A stretch of 64,000 nt of DNA from CAKMMH01 sp927798255 (GCA_034180415.1 JAXFOK010000054.1:1-64000); one strand, 5' to 3'. Counted from the first letter of the stretch, positions 46,456-57,078 are shown. Numbers and translations: made by a program. The notes: generated by a model from the letters alone, not told the origin.

Positions 46456-48543
46456 TTATTCTTCTGTAAGAAGTGCTTTTCTTGATAACTTAATTTTACC
46501 GAATCTATCAACTTCTAAAACTTTAACTTCAAGCTCATCACCTACTTGAAGTTCATCTTCAACACGACGAATCTTTCTATTAGCAATTTCTGAAATATGA
46601 AGAAGTCCATCAGTTCCTGGTAAAATTTCAACAAATGCACCAAAATCAGCAATTCTTTTTACTATTCCTTTATAAACTTTTCCTACTTCTGCCTCAGCAA
46701 CAATACTTTGAACAACAGTAAGAGCAGATTTAATATCATTTTGATTTACAGCAGTAATTGCTACAACGCCATCTTCTGAAATATCAATCTTAACATTATA
46801 AGATTCTTGAATTGATCTAATAGTCTTACCGCCTTGTCCAATAACATCTCTAATCTTATCTGGGTTAATCTTCAATGTTACAATCTTTGGAGCGTAAGGA
46901 GAAATTTCTTCCCTTGGAGCACTTATTGCTTCTCTCATCTTTGAAAGAATATGCATTCTTCCATCATGAGCTTGAGCTAAAGCTTTTTCTAAGATTTCTT
47001 TTCCTACACCATTAATTTTTATATCCATTTGAAGCGCTGTAACACCTTTTTCAGTACCGCAAACTTTAAAGTCCATATCTCCCGAATGGTCTTCATCACC
47101 TAAGATGTCTGTAAGAACTACAAAATCATCGCCTCGTTTCATAAGTCCCATTGCTACACCTGCAACTGGTGCTTTAATAGGAACACCTGCATCCATAAGA
47201 GAAAGAGTGGAACCACAAACTGTAGCCATTGAACTAGAACCATTACTTTCACAAATTTCAGAAACAATTCTTATTACATAAGGAAACTTATCTTCATCAG
47301 GAAGTATTGCACTAACTGCTCTTTCTGCAAGCGCACCATGCCCTATCTCTCTTCTTCCTGGTCCTCTTACAGGTCTTGCCTCACCAACTGAGAATGGAGG
47401 GAAATTATAATGAAGGATAAATTTTTTCTTTGCATCATCTTCCATTAAATTATCAATTCTTTGAGCTTCACTTTCAGCACCAAGAGTCGTTGTTACAATT
47501 GCTTGTGTTTCACCACGAGTAAATAATGCCGAACCATGAGTTCTTGGTAAGATTCCTGTTTCAATAGTAATAGGTCTAACCTCTGTAAATTTACGTCCAT
47601 CTATTCTTCGACCTTTATCAAAAAGGAATCCTCTTATTGTTTGAGAAAGAAGATCTTCAAAAATTCTACCTATTTCAATTTGAACTTGAGCTTTATTTTC
47701 ATCATCTTCTTTAACAAACTCAGCAACCATTTTTTCCTTAACTTCTTTTAGCGCTTTTCCACGAGCTAACTTTTCTTTAATTTGAACAGCATTTTCAAAA
47801 TCACTTGCTATAAACTTTTTAACATCTTCAAAAAGTTTTTCATTATATTTTACATGCTCAAATACAATTTTTTCTTTTCCACCTTGTTTTACTAAATCTT
47901 CTTGAAGATCAATTAAAGCTTGTAACTCTTTATGAGCAAATAAAAGTGCATCTAACACTTCATTCTCTGGAACTTCTTTTGAACCACCTTCAACCATAAC
48001 GATTGCATCTCTTGAGCCAGCTACTATGTAATTTAAATCAGCATTTTCTCTTTCTGCTGGACTTGGATTAATTTTAAGCTCTCCATTTATTCTGCAAACT
48101 CTAACTGCAGCAATTGGTCCTTCAAAAGGAATCTCTGAAACAGAAAGCGCAGCAGAAGCACCACAAAGTGCAAGGACATCTGTATCATGTTCGCCATCTG
48201 CACTCATTACAGTTGCAATAACTTGAACTTCTCTATTAAAACCATCTGGAAAAAGTGGCCTACAAGGTCTATCAATTAATCTTGAAACTAATGTTTCAGC
48301 GTCACTTAATTTTCCTTCTCTCTTTAAAAATCCACCAGGAATTTTTCCTGCTGCATAAGTTTTTTCTACATAATCGATTGTTAAAGGAAAGAAATCTCCT
48401 TCTTTTTCTTCACCCATACATGCAGTAACTAATACTACTGAATCAAAATATCTTACAAGCACAGCACCTGATGCTTGCTTTGCAATACGACCTGTTTCTA
48501 TACTAAAATTTCCACCATGGAATTCTTTTTCTACTTTAAACAT
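46456..48543 (-). CDS. pnp: Polyribonucleotide nucleotidyltransferase (PNPase)
   Basis: Phosphorolytic 3'-5' exoribonuclease, part of RNA decay and the degradosome. 695 aa. There are two RNase PH-like domains (1-220, with VSRLIDRPCRPLFP near 86-99; 305-540, with GRREIGHGALAERA), then KH (about 550-610, VIGQGGKTIRSI) and S1 (about 620-690, VKRIADFGAFVEILPG). It follows rpsO in the usual order. Confidence 0.98.
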   Translation of the reverse strand: MFKVEKEFHGGNFSIETGRIAKQASGAVLVRYFDSVVLVTACMGEEKEGDFFPLTIDYVEKTYAAGKIPGGFLKREGKLSDAETLVSRLIDRPCRPLFPDGFNREVQVIATVMSADGEHDTDVLALCGASAALSVSEIPFEGPIAAVRVCRINGELKINPSPAERENADLNYIVAGSRDAIVMVEGGSKEVPENEVLDALLFAHKELQALIDLQEDLVKQGGKEKIVFEHVKYNEKLFEDVKKFIASDFENAVQIKEKLARGKALKEVKEKMVAEFVKEDDENKAQVQIEIGRIFEDLLSQTIRGFLFDKGRRIDGRKFTEVRPITIETGILPRTHGSALFTRGETQAIVTTTLGAESEAQRIDNLMEDDAKKKFILHYNFPPFSVGEARPVRGPGRREIGHGALAERAVSAILPDEDKFPYVIRIVSEICESNGSSSMATVCGSTLSLMDAGVPIKAPVAGVAMGLMKRGDDFVVLTDILGDEDHSGDMDFKVCGTEKGVTALQMDIKINGVGKEILEKALAQAHDGRMHILSKMREAISAPREEISPYAPKIVTLKINPDKIRDVIGQGGKTIRSIQESYNVKIDISEDGVVAITAVNQNDIKSALTVVQSIVAEAEVGKVYKGIVKRIADFGAFVEILPGTDGLLHISEIANRKIRRVEDELQVGDELEVKVLEVDRFGKIKLSRKALLTEE

Positions 48544-48667
48544 CTAAATCACCTCTTTTATTATTAATATTAAACGATTTATTACTATTAAATTAATTAT
48601 TACTTTACACTATGATACAAAACGATACTACTAAAAAAGATGCATTAATTGAACATTACTGACATTA

Positions 48668-48709
48668 TCTTAAAACCATATGAAAAATATTTTTCATACA
48701 ATTTTAAGA
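48668..48709. other. Long hairpin between rpsO and pnp (possible RNase III processing site)
   Basis: A perfect 18-base palindrome (48680-48697) is flanked by TCTTAAAA (48668-48675) and TTTTAAGA (48702-48709), giving one long stem. There is no T-run, so processing rather than termination is likely, as at the rpsO-pnp junction in enterobacteria. That function is inferred. Confidence 0.6.
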
Positions 48710-48735
48710 CATATAAAAAAACTTTATGAAAAGGT

Positions 48736-49011
48736 TTATTTACGAAGACCAAGTTTAGCAATTAAACTTCTGTATCTTTCAATATCTTCATTTTTCAAAT
48801 ATTTCAGTAAACTTTTTCTACGAGAAATAAGCTTTAACATACCCCTTTTTGAATGTTCATCTTTATTATTTGTTTGAAAATGTTCAGATAAATTTTGAAT
48901 ACGATCAGTTAATAAAGCGATTTGTACTTCTGATGAACCTGTATCATTACTATGTCTTCCATAATCTTTAATTAAATTAGCCTTATTATCAGCAACATCT
49001 GCTACTGTCAT
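48736..49011 (-). CDS. rpsO: Small ribosomal subunit protein S15
   Basis: 91 aa, near the usual 89. The S15 signature (HSNDTGSSEVQIALLTDRI, then RRKSLLKYLKNED...Y) is clear. It binds 16S rRNA in the central domain. It is upstream of pnp in the standard order. Confidence 0.98.
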   Translation of the reverse strand: MTVADVADNKANLIKDYGRHSNDTGSSEVQIALLTDRIQNLSEHFQTNNKDEHSKRGMLKLISRRKSLLKYLKNEDIERYRSLIAKLGLRK

Positions 49012-49125
49012 TTAAATATCTCCTTGAAATAAAAAAATATATATAGATTAAACAGATTAAGAATCTAACAAATTATTTAAACAAAGTCAATTATATAGAA
49101 AATATTAGGTGAATATATATATTGA

Positions 49126-49171
49126 AAAATAAAAATAGAGGGGAAAGCGTAGCTTTAGCTACCCCTTCCCC
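49126..49171 (-). terminator. Hairpin terminator after the 49238 gene
   Basis: GGGGAA (49140-49145) pairs with TTCCCC (49166-49171), with an inner GTAGCT/AGCTAC stem. On the minus strand it is followed by a T-rich tract (49126-49135). Confidence 0.75.
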
Positions 49172-49237
49172 TTCAATCTAGTTTTTTGTTAACCATATTA
49201 GACATTCTTGCCTAAAAAATACCATTAAAACCGACTA

Positions 49238-50590
49238 TTAGTAAGTATAAGCCTGACTTGCGTCGACTATCCCCTCAAAAATAAGAATATCCTCATGAAA
49301 GACTCTCATTTTAAAGGCACTTTGAAGTGTCAATTTAGGTATCCCGATATAGCAAGCAGTTTCTAACTGCTCAGGTTCATCGATGTTGACTTCTGGTTGT
49401 TCCCCAAACAAAAATCCATACTTAGAGGTACGAAAATTTGTCACGAAATAGACATTTCCAACATTTAGCGTTGGTGAAAGTATATGATGATTTCCTTTAT
49501 ACACCATATTTTCAAGCCTAATTATGCTTTTTAGTTGAATTTCTGGAATTGTTATCTCTAAATCGTAAAAGAGGTCTCCAAAGTCATTTTGCTTTTCGTT
49601 ATCATATTCGCTATAGATATCCTTTGTCACATCGACATACGTGTCGTTGTTAATAAAGATTCTTAGCGTTGACCCATCTCTACTTAGCTTAACTACGACG
49701 TTTCCCCTAAGATAGTTAGCAGCGGACACAGTCCCATCTGCATTATCAAACGCATATCGGCCTTGAAGCTCGGTAAAAGTATTTGCCCAATAGAAGTTTC
49801 CTTCAAAAGCTAAAAAACCATTTACTTTGCTTTTATCCAAAAAGACATCATTCAACACTTTATAGTCTTTTTTAAAAGTGCTATTAAGCGCTTCTATGTC
49901 AGTCTGGTAATCGATTTCACGAAAGTTAGCTCGTTTTTCTAAGAAACAGCCTTTAATATGGATATCACTTTCTTTGAGTTTTCCAACAAAGAAGTGATAA
50001 GAATCATAATTGCCTGTTCCAAAGTAATTCGAAACATTACTTCTCGTTAAAACTCCTTGCTCACTTTTAAGGTAAGCAAAAGCAGTTGGATACGTAATCG
50101 GCGAAACCCCACGTAATCCATACTTAAAAAAGTTGTATTGAGAAACTTCCGAGAAAAACTCATTTGAGAGCTCAATAAGCTTTTTCTTTTTTGGAGTACT
50201 ATTAGCATTATATACCAAAACATCAGGCTCTTCGATTGTCGTCGGGTCTTGGTTCTCAAACGTAATCCGAGGTTTTACGTGAAGAGAAGCTGTAAGATCC
50301 ATTAAATCGCCATCAACTACACTCCTTAAGTCCCCAAATTGAAGAGCAAATCTCTTAATGGAATCGCTAGCCACCTGATCGCTAACAAGCGTTTCGGCGT
50401 CTATTTTTTCTTCTCTAGGCGAAGCCCCTTTCGTAGCTTCAGAAAAATTACAAATAGGCTTACAAACCTGCTTTTTAGAAATGATTTGACATTTCTTATT
50501 AACGCTCTTGGCGTTCACAAACGAAAAACTTGTCATCAAACCACAAACCAAAGTGGTAAGAAAGATGACAAAAAATCTTCTTCTATCCAT
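49238..50590 (-). CDS. Secreted protein of unknown function
   Basis: 450 aa with a signal peptide (MDRRRFFVIFLTTLVCGLMTSFSFVNAK). Four Cys near the start (KKCQI, KQVCKPIC) and scattered Cys later (KGCFLE, LETACYIG) suggest disulfides. It is otherwise beta-rich, with an N-terminal Glu/Asp-rich region. No family is recognised. Its base composition is higher in G+C than most neighbours (23-24 of 60 in two rows counted), though pnp has a row at 25 of 60, so this is weak evidence for transfer. It has its own terminator. Confidence 0.75.
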   Translation of the reverse strand: MDRRRFFVIFLTTLVCGLMTSFSFVNAKSVNKKCQIISKKQVCKPICNFSEATKGASPREEKIDAETLVSDQVASDSIKRFALQFGDLRSVVDGDLMDLTASLHVKPRITFENQDPTTIEEPDVLVYNANSTPKKKKLIELSNEFFSEVSQYNFFKYGLRGVSPITYPTAFAYLKSEQGVLTRSNVSNYFGTGNYDSYHFFVGKLKESDIHIKGCFLEKRANFREIDYQTDIEALNSTFKKDYKVLNDVFLDKSKVNGFLAFEGNFYWANTFTELQGRYAFDNADGTVSAANYLRGNVVVKLSRDGSTLRIFINNDTYVDVTKDIYSEYDNEKQNDFGDLFYDLEITIPEIQLKSIIRLENMVYKGNHHILSPTLNVGNVYFVTNFRTSKYGFLFGEQPEVNIDEPEQLETACYIGIPKLTLQSAFKMRVFHEDILIFEGIVDASQAYTY

Positions 50591-50668
50591 ATTTAATCCT
50601 TTCTATTTATGATTAATGGATGTTAATTTTAGAAACTATATATTAAAAGAAATACTAATGCAAAATTT

Positions 50669-52384
50669 TTACATATAAAAGGCTATTAAAAACACTATGA
50701 TGATAAAAGCTAATGTTAATCCTACTGGAAATCTTTTCTCAATAGTTTTATTAGAAATTTGTAAAAACGAGTTTTTTATAAAATCACCTAACCTTATTAA
50801 AACATTATATAATTTTTGATTTAAAAAATTAGAACAAACACCTACTACTTTATTTAAACTAGAAAAAGCATTTCTATAAAAGTAGTCAACATCAACAGTA
50901 ATTTTATCTTCTTCTTTCTTGTAAAATTTAAATTTATAACAAATATACAATGCAAGGCCTGCAAAGAATAAAATTTCAAGTTGAGAAATCACATGAAAAT
51001 ATGTATACGGTTTATAAGTTATCTCATAAGGAAGAAGCTTATACAGTGAAATTTGAGGAAATAATCCTATAAATATACATAAAATTGCTGAAATACTCAT
51101 TGCTAATGTCATACAAAAAGGAATCTTAGTTTCATTTTCAGTAAGATTTTTTGAAATTTCAGTATTATTATTTTTAATAAAAAAAGCAGTTAAAGGAACT
51201 TTCATATACTTTACTACGGCAGCACTTCCTAAAATTAATATACTCCAAAGGATAATCATATTTTCATTAAGCGCGCTACTTATTATCATAGACTTAGTAA
51301 CAAATCCACTAAACATTGGAAATGCACTAATGGAAAGCATAGCAATAACTGAAATAACAGTAACTAATGGCATCTTTTTATAAATTCCACCAAGCTCTGT
51401 CACCTTTGCAGTTTGATATTTGTAAATAACTGCTCCTACAACCATAAATAAAAGTGATTTATAAAGAATATGAACAAAAACGTGAGATACCGCTCCATTA
51501 ATAGCCAAGCTTGTCCCAATTCCTATACCAATTATCATAAATCCTAATTGATTTATAAGAGACAACGATAAAACTTTTCTTAAATCATTTTCAATAACTG
51601 CATAAAATACAGGACAAATTACCATAATTGCACCAATATAGATAAGAGCTTGAGTCCCTACAAAACATCTTATAAGAGCATATATACCAACCTTGGTAGT
51701 TAGTGAAGATAAGAAAACTGAACCTGAGATACTAGCCTTTGGATATGAATCTGTAATCCATGTATGTAAAAAAGGAAATCCAGCGTTTATTCCAAAACCT
51801 AGAAATATTAAATACGAATAAAGTGAATTTAATTTAAGAGACTTAATCGTTAGAAGCCCTGTTTCTTTATACATAAGAAGTATTCCTAAAAGAAGAATCA
51901 AGCCTCCTATTATATGAAACACTACATACCTAAATGAAGCATTTTTACTATCTTTATCTCTTCCTAAATAAATAAAAATCGTTGCTCCAAAAGTTAAAAG
52001 TTCCCAAAAAAGATAAAACGAGAAAAAGTCACCTGAAAAAATAACGCCCAAGCTTGCACCTACATAAAAGAGCCCCGCTCCTATTTCTATACTTTTTTTT
52101 GTAAAACTAGAATAAATAAGCGCTAGAATTGAAAATATATAAAAGATATATGCAAAAAGAAGTGTTATTTTATCATAAACAAAAATATTTAAATTATATC
52201 CAAAAAAACTTTTTGTAATAAAAATTTCATTTAAAAAATATTTATTTAAGATATAAAAACTTAAAATAGGGACACATAATGAAAAAAATGTCCTTACTAT
52301 ACCTTTTAAAAAACATGCTACTATTCCACCTAACATAAAAATTACAGATGGCATAAGAAAAATATAATAATTAGTGCTTGTCAT
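50669..52384 (-). CDS. MnhD/NuoL-type antiporter subunit (third copy)
   Basis: 571-aa membrane protein with about 14-16 hydrophobic segments, in the proton-antiporter family. Functional residues are Glu in FWELLTFG and Lys in SLTTKVGIYAL, both retained. It overlaps the previous small gene by 14 bases and is last in the operon. It is longer than the other two copies by a C-terminal charged and hydrophobic extension. It may translocate protons or Na+. Confidence 0.88.
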   Translation of the reverse strand: MTSTNYYIFLMPSVIFMLGGIVACFLKGIVRTFFSLCVPILSFYILNKYFLNEIFITKSFFGYNLNIFVYDKITLLFAYIFYIFSILALIYSSFTKKSIEIGAGLFYVGASLGVIFSGDFFSFYLFWELLTFGATIFIYLGRDKDSKNASFRYVVFHIIGGLILLLGILLMYKETGLLTIKSLKLNSLYSYLIFLGFGINAGFPFLHTWITDSYPKASISGSVFLSSLTTKVGIYALIRCFVGTQALIYIGAIMVICPVFYAVIENDLRKVLSLSLINQLGFMIIGIGIGTSLAINGAVSHVFVHILYKSLLFMVVGAVIYKYQTAKVTELGGIYKKMPLVTVISVIAMLSISAFPMFSGFVTKSMIISSALNENMIILWSILILGSAAVVKYMKVPLTAFFIKNNNTEISKNLTENETKIPFCMTLAMSISAILCIFIGLFPQISLYKLLPYEITYKPYTYFHVISQLEILFFAGLALYICYKFKFYKKEEDKITVDVDYFYRNAFSSLNKVVGVCSNFLNQKLYNVLIRLGDFIKNSFLQISNKTIEKRFPVGLTLAFIIIVFLIAFYM

Positions 52385-52586
52385 AAAAATCTTTATCCTT
52401 TAAAACAATTTTTCTAAAAGCTCTCGATAGAAAAACATAAAAAAATGTTGCCACAAATCCACTAAAAGCAAAAATTAGAGGAATCTTTTCAATATTAGAA
52501 TGCAAATCTTTTTTGTTATAAAAAACATCAAGAATCACTAAAAGAATACATATAAAATAAAGTAGAAAGATTAATGTTTTTTTCAT
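52371..52586 (-). CDS. Small two-helix membrane protein in Mrp-type operon
   Basis: 71 aa with two hydrophobic segments (about 4-21 and 34-55) and a basic C-terminus. No named family was recognised. Its place between two MnhD-type genes, with a 16-base gap before and a 14-base overlap after, marks it as a probable operon member and perhaps a complex subunit. Confidence 0.7.
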   Translation of the reverse strand: MKKTLIFLLYFICILLVILDVFYNKKDLHSNIEKIPLIFAFSGFVATFFYVFLSRAFRKIVLKDKDFYDKH

Positions 52587-52602
52587 AACTAACCTTTAAA
52601 TT

Positions 52603-54117
52603 TTAAAAATACATAACAGTCATTTGATGTATTGCTCTAAAAATAATACTTGTTATCACATCAGAATAGAAAAATAATAAAACCGAAATAGATGTAGTAA
52701 CGAAAATAGAAAAAGCCATCGAAAGCGGTACTCTTTTTACTCTAAACAAAGCATCTTCTTCATCCTTTTTAAAAGCTTCAAAAACAACAGGAAGTAAGTA
52801 CATCGCAGCTAAGAATGAACTACATAAATAAACAACAATAAATGCTGCTTTATTTTCCCATAAAGCTCCTTCTAAAAGCATGTATTTAGCAAGGAATCCA
52901 CCTGCGGGAGGTATACCAATTAAAGATAAACTTGCAACAAAAAAACAAATAAATGTAAATGGCATTTTGTAACCAAGTCCCCTAATTTCACTAAGACAAG
53001 TTTTTCCTGTTGTCACTAAAATTAATCCAACAATGTAAAATAATGTAATTTTAGCAAAAGCATGAATAACTAAATAAAAAAGTGCGCCACCTGTTGCAAG
53101 TGGGTTTAGAACAAAAATACCAAGAAGTATATACGAAAGCTGACTTATCGTAGAGTATGCAAGTCTCTTTTTAAGATTATCTTGACATATAGCAAAAAGA
53201 GCACCAACAAGAATTGTAATTGCTGCGATTATACAAAAAAATGTGTTTATCCCTACGCCAAAAATTTCCTTTGATGCTAAAAATTTTGTACCAAATATAA
53301 AGCCAACCACCCTATATATTGAAAATACGCCAACTTTTACGACTGCTACTGCGTGTAAAAGAGCACTAACAGGAGTAGGAGCAACCATTGCATTTGGAAG
53401 CCAAGCATGTAATGGCATAACAGCAGCTTTTGAAAAACCGAAAACAAGCATTAAAAGTAAAATAAAAATAGTAGTTGATGACAATCCTGAAAATTGCATA
53501 ATCCCATTACTTGTAAATTCAAGAGAACCTGTTTTTAAATAAATAAAAATCATTGCAGGAAAAACCAAACCTACAGAACCACCAAGGATAAACCCTAAAT
53601 ATTTTCTGCCTGAAATTATCGCTTCATTATCTTTATGATGTGTAACTAGTGGATATGTGGCAAGAGATAAGATTTCATAAAATATAAAAAGCGTAAGTAA
53701 GTTTTTTGAAAAGCAAACTCCAATTGTAGCAAAAATAGATAATGCAAAACACGCATAGAATCTACTTTGCCCATGTTCTTTTAAAGAACGCATGTAACCT
53801 ATCGAATAAATACTTGTAAGAAACCATAAAATACTAATTACTAAAAAGAAAACTACAGAACTAGCATCGGCTATAAAAGCAAAATTGACATTTTTTATTA
53901 TTTGAAAGAGATTGGTTATATAAATAAAACTTAAATTTGTAGAAAAATATATTTCAATACTTAAAAATACAAGAATCAAACTTATTATAACGACAAAGAA
54001 ATCCCTTATATTTTCTTCCTTCCTAAAAAGATAAATAATAAGAGTAAGTAACAACGGTAACATTAAAAAATTTAATGTAAAAAAAGAATTTATAACTAAA
54101 CTTAACTCTTCACGCAT
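52603..54117 (-). CDS. mnhD: MnhD-type antiporter subunit (second copy)
   Basis: 504 aa. Key positions are retained: Glu in IFYEILSLATYPLV and Lys in AVAVVKVGVFSIYR. Also PLHAWLPNAM near 225 and GIPPAGGFLAKYMLL near 400. It is likely a transmembrane antiporter core subunit. Confidence 0.9.
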   Translation of the reverse strand: MREELSLVINSFFTLNFLMLPLLLTLIIYLFRKEENIRDFFVVIISLILVFLSIEIYFSTNLSFIYITNLFQIIKNVNFAFIADASSVVFFLVISILWFLTSIYSIGYMRSLKEHGQSRFYACFALSIFATIGVCFSKNLLTLFIFYEILSLATYPLVTHHKDNEAIISGRKYLGFILGGSVGLVFPAMIFIYLKTGSLEFTSNGIMQFSGLSSTTIFILLLMLVFGFSKAAVMPLHAWLPNAMVAPTPVSALLHAVAVVKVGVFSIYRVVGFIFGTKFLASKEIFGVGINTFFCIIAAITILVGALFAICQDNLKKRLAYSTISQLSYILLGIFVLNPLATGGALFYLVIHAFAKITLFYIVGLILVTTGKTCLSEIRGLGYKMPFTFICFFVASLSLIGIPPAGGFLAKYMLLEGALWENKAAFIVVYLCSSFLAAMYLLPVVFEAFKKDEEDALFRVKRVPLSMAFSIFVTTSISVLLFFYSDVITSIIFRAIHQMTVMYF

Positions 54118-54150
54118 AACTAAAATATCCTTAAAATAACTTAAATATAT

Positions 54151-55644
54151 TTAAAAATATAAACTAATTATTTTTTTAAGTATTAAATTAAAATTAAAAC
54201 CAAAGCCTAATATTAAAAAAGCATTTACAAAAAATATCAAAAGCATTATAACCGGAACTTTATTGTTCGCACCTTCTATTGCTTTTTTTGTATTAAAATA
54301 TAATTTTTCAAAAATTCTTAAAAAAACTACTAAAATTATGAAACTAGAAACTATTAAACATACTGGAAAGAAATATACATGAGCAGTAAAAGCAGCAAGA
54401 ATAATATAAAATTTACTAAAAAAACCTCCAGTTGGTGGTATTCCAAGAACTGACAAACAAGTTATAAAAAATAAGATACAAAAAGTTGGATTAAGCTTAA
54501 AAATGTTAACACTTTCAAGATCAGAAAAATTATAGACTCTAAAATAAGTTTCTAAAACACCAACAAATAAAAATAGAGATAAAGTCATAATGATATCAAG
54601 TGCTATATGATACATAGTAATTTGATAACTTAATATATTATTAAGAAACAAAGCTCCAAACATTAACGAACATTCCATTAAAAGAATATAACAAAAAGAT
54701 AATCTAATATTTTTTTGAGAAAATGCTTTTAAAGAAAAATAAATCATGCCAATTGGGGCTAAAACACTTGAGAAAAGAAACTTTAAACAAGTAAAAGAAA
54801 AAACATAGCTTAACCCGAAGACCAAAACAATGACTTTTATTAAAGCAAAAATCGTAACTTTAGTTACAATTGGCGCCATTACAGCGCTAACAGTATTGAT
54901 TGTTTTTGAATATGCAAATGGAAGCCAACTATGAAAAGGAAAAAAAGCAAACTTAATTGAAAATCCTATGGTAATAAATAAAAAGGCAGCTTTTATTGAA
55001 AGTAAATTAGTTTGTGAAATTATAGCATTATGAATTTCACTCATATTTAAATTTCCTGTTTTTAAATACAAGATCCCCACTCCCAATAAATAAAACGTTG
55101 CTCCGACTGTACCTATTATCAAATACCTTAAAGCTGCGACATAACTTTCTTTACCATTAAGAGCAATCATCGCATATGAGGTAAGAGATACGATCTCTAA
55201 AAATACATAAAGATTAAAAGCATCACCTGTGATAACAATTCCTAATATTCCTGTAAGGAAAAGGAGAATAAGTGAATAAAACGCATACAATCTATCAGGA
55301 AATTTTAATATAATAACCCTTCTTGAATATAATAAAACAAAAAGAATACTTAAATTAATAAGAAAAAGTAAACTTGCATTATACGAATTTAAATAAAAAG
55401 AAATTCCGATATCTCGTGTCCAACCGCCAAGAGTATACACAATATCCTTTCTTTGATTATAAACCAAACAAAAACCAAATAGTGATGATATAAGAGAACA
55501 AATAACTCCTATAAGAGCAAGCGGAAAACAAATAAATCTTTTAAATGAACCAAATATTCCTGTAAAGAAAGCAAATAAAAATGGAAAAACAACTATTAGG
55601 ACTGGAAGATTATCTTTTAAAGTCAAAATTTCTCCTGTATTCAT
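54151..55644 (-). CDS. mnhD: MnhD-type antiporter subunit (first copy)
   Basis: 497 aa. Glu in FLEIVSLTSYAMIAL and Lys in VMAPIVTKVTIFALIK are retained. FFPFHSWLPFAY and GIPPTGGFFSKFYI match the family. Its start overlaps the mnhC stop by one base (TAATG), so the two are coupled. Confidence 0.9.
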   Translation of the reverse strand: MNTGEILTLKDNLPVLIVVFPFLFAFFTGIFGSFKRFICFPLALIGVICSLISSLFGFCLVYNQRKDIVYTLGGWTRDIGISFYLNSYNASLLFLINLSILFVLLYSRRVIILKFPDRLYAFYSLILLFLTGILGIVITGDAFNLYVFLEIVSLTSYAMIALNGKESYVAALRYLIIGTVGATFYLLGVGILYLKTGNLNMSEIHNAIISQTNLLSIKAAFLFITIGFSIKFAFFPFHSWLPFAYSKTINTVSAVMAPIVTKVTIFALIKVIVLVFGLSYVFSFTCLKFLFSSVLAPIGMIYFSLKAFSQKNIRLSFCYILLMECSLMFGALFLNNILSYQITMYHIALDIIMTLSLFLFVGVLETYFRVYNFSDLESVNIFKLNPTFCILFFITCLSVLGIPPTGGFFSKFYIILAAFTAHVYFFPVCLIVSSFIILVVFLRIFEKLYFNTKKAIEGANNKVPVIMLLIFFVNAFLILGFGFNFNLILKKIISLYF

Positions 55645-56015
55645 TATTCTTCCTCCATCAAATTAAGCACTTCATCTTCTTCAATAGTTCTATATTCTTT
55701 ATGAATTTTTTGAAGAAGAGAAAGTGCAACAGCTAATGTAGAAACCCCAACTACTATTGCAGTTAACATTAACACATGTGGAAGTGGATTTGCAAAAAGG
55801 TTAACATCGACATTATGACTTTCTGGAACAATTGGAATATTTGCTCCTTTTTTATATCCCATTGAGACATAAAATAAAATTACAGAAGCTTGAAATATAC
55901 TCATACCAATAATTTTCTTAAAAAAATTATTTTTTGCCATCATGGCATAAAAGCCAAGTGTAAATAACACAAAATATAAAACATAATTAATTTTACTAAT
56001 AAAAATATCCATCAA
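55644..56015 (-). CDS. mnhC: Antiporter subunit C (MnhC, NuoK-like)
   Basis: 123 aa with three hydrophobic segments. The NuoK-like segment (MSIFQASVILFYVSMG) and the HVLMLTAIVVGVSTLAVALSL helix are typical of MnhC. Confidence 0.92.
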   Translation of the reverse strand: MMDIFISKINYVLYFVLFTLGFYAMMAKNNFFKKIIGMSIFQASVILFYVSMGYKKGANIPIVPESHNVDVNLFANPLPHVLMLTAIVVGVSTLAVALSLLQKIHKEYRTIEEDEVLNLMEEE

Positions 56016-56031
56016 ATAGCCTTATATAAAA

Positions 56032-56784
56032 TTATAAATTTTCATCATCAAAACTATTTCCAGTTGCCAAAAATACATAACAAGCAAACATTATGATACT
56101 TATTGTTAATGCTACACCTATTTCAACAAATAACACTCCGTAAGAATGTGCCATTTCATCGGATACTCGCAATATATCTTTTAGCGCAACATATTCTAAA
56201 AATTTCTTTTTTAAAATAACGCAAAGCGCCCCGACGCCTGCATAAATAAGAACCCCTAAATATGCAAGCATTTGCCTTTTATTTTTAAAGAATCTATTAA
56301 GTGCATTAGGAACGCCAAAAGAGATAGCATAAAAAATAAAACTAGCAGCTAGTATCACACCTCCTTGGAAACCACCTCCTGGTGAATAATGACCATGGGC
56401 TATAACATAGAGTGCAAAAAGCTGCATAAGAGGCATGGCTAGTTTGCAAGAATTTTGGCACACAAGATCTGTCCCCCTTGTTGTCCTTGGTAAATCGGAA
56501 AAAGAATACTTTTGTCTTTTTGATTTAAATAAAATTAATATTAAAGCAATACCAGCTGTTAAAATAACAGAAGTTTCAAATAGAGTATCAAAACCTCTAT
56601 AATCTGCAAGAACTGTTGTTACGACATTTGGAATATGAGTTTGCTTAACAGAATTTTCTAAATAGTATGGTGAAACATTTAAATTAGCAGGTGATGTTAA
56701 ATCACCAGTTACTGGAAAATCAAAAGTCAAACTAATCAAAAAAAATAATAAAAGAATAGCGACTAATTTATAATAAATTTTCAT
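56032..56784 (-). CDS. mnhB: Antiporter subunit: MbhE-like domain fused to MnhB
   Basis: 250 aa. The first third has an MbhE-type segment (NVVTTVLADYRGFDTLFE). The second part is MnhB (QLFALYVIAHGHYSPGGGFQGGVILAAS). This layout is seen in Mrp-type and membrane-bound hydrogenase-type modules. Confidence 0.9.
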   Translation of the reverse strand: MKIYYKLVAILLLFFLISLTFDFPVTGDLTSPANLNVSPYYLENSVKQTHIPNVVTTVLADYRGFDTLFETSVILTAGIALILILFKSKRQKYSFSDLPRTTRGTDLVCQNSCKLAMPLMQLFALYVIAHGHYSPGGGFQGGVILAASFIFYAISFGVPNALNRFFKNKRQMLAYLGVLIYAGVGALCVILKKKFLEYVALKDILRVSDEMAHSYGVLFVEIGVALTISIIMFACYVFLATGNSFDDENL

Positions 56785-56808
56785 AAATCATTTATCTTTT
56801 ATAAAACA

Positions 56809-57045
56809 TTAATCTTTCGTTTTAAAACCTACTTTACAAAGCGTTGCAACCATAAGCACTGTACTAACGCCAGAGCCTACACAAGCCTCGGTAAACGCCA
56901 CATCAACTGCAAGCATTTTTGAAAGAAGTACACAAGTTAAAAAGCTATAGGCACCTAGAATAATACTAGCTGTAAATAAATTTTTAACATTGAGACTTAA
57001 AAAAGCAAAAATAACAAGTATTAATAAAATTATAAACTCAAGCAT
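56809..57045 (-). CDS. DUF4040/MbhD-like antiporter subunit
   Basis: 78 aa with three hydrophobic segments. The pattern VDVAFTEACVGSGVSTVLMV marks the MbhD/DUF4040 family, which corresponds to part of MnhA in classic Mrp systems. Confidence 0.85.
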   Translation of the reverse strand: MLEFIILLILVIFAFLSLNVKNLFTASIILGAYSFLTCVLLSKMLAVDVAFTEACVGSGVSTVLMVATLCKVGFKTKD

Positions 57046-57078
57046 ATCTTTAAAATTTTTCTCCTACATAATAAAAAG

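Noticed and set aside
49238..50590. Recently transferred gene on the basis of base composition
   Set aside because: Two counted rows have 23-24 of 60 G/C, but pnp also has a row with 25 of 60, so the difference is not decisive.
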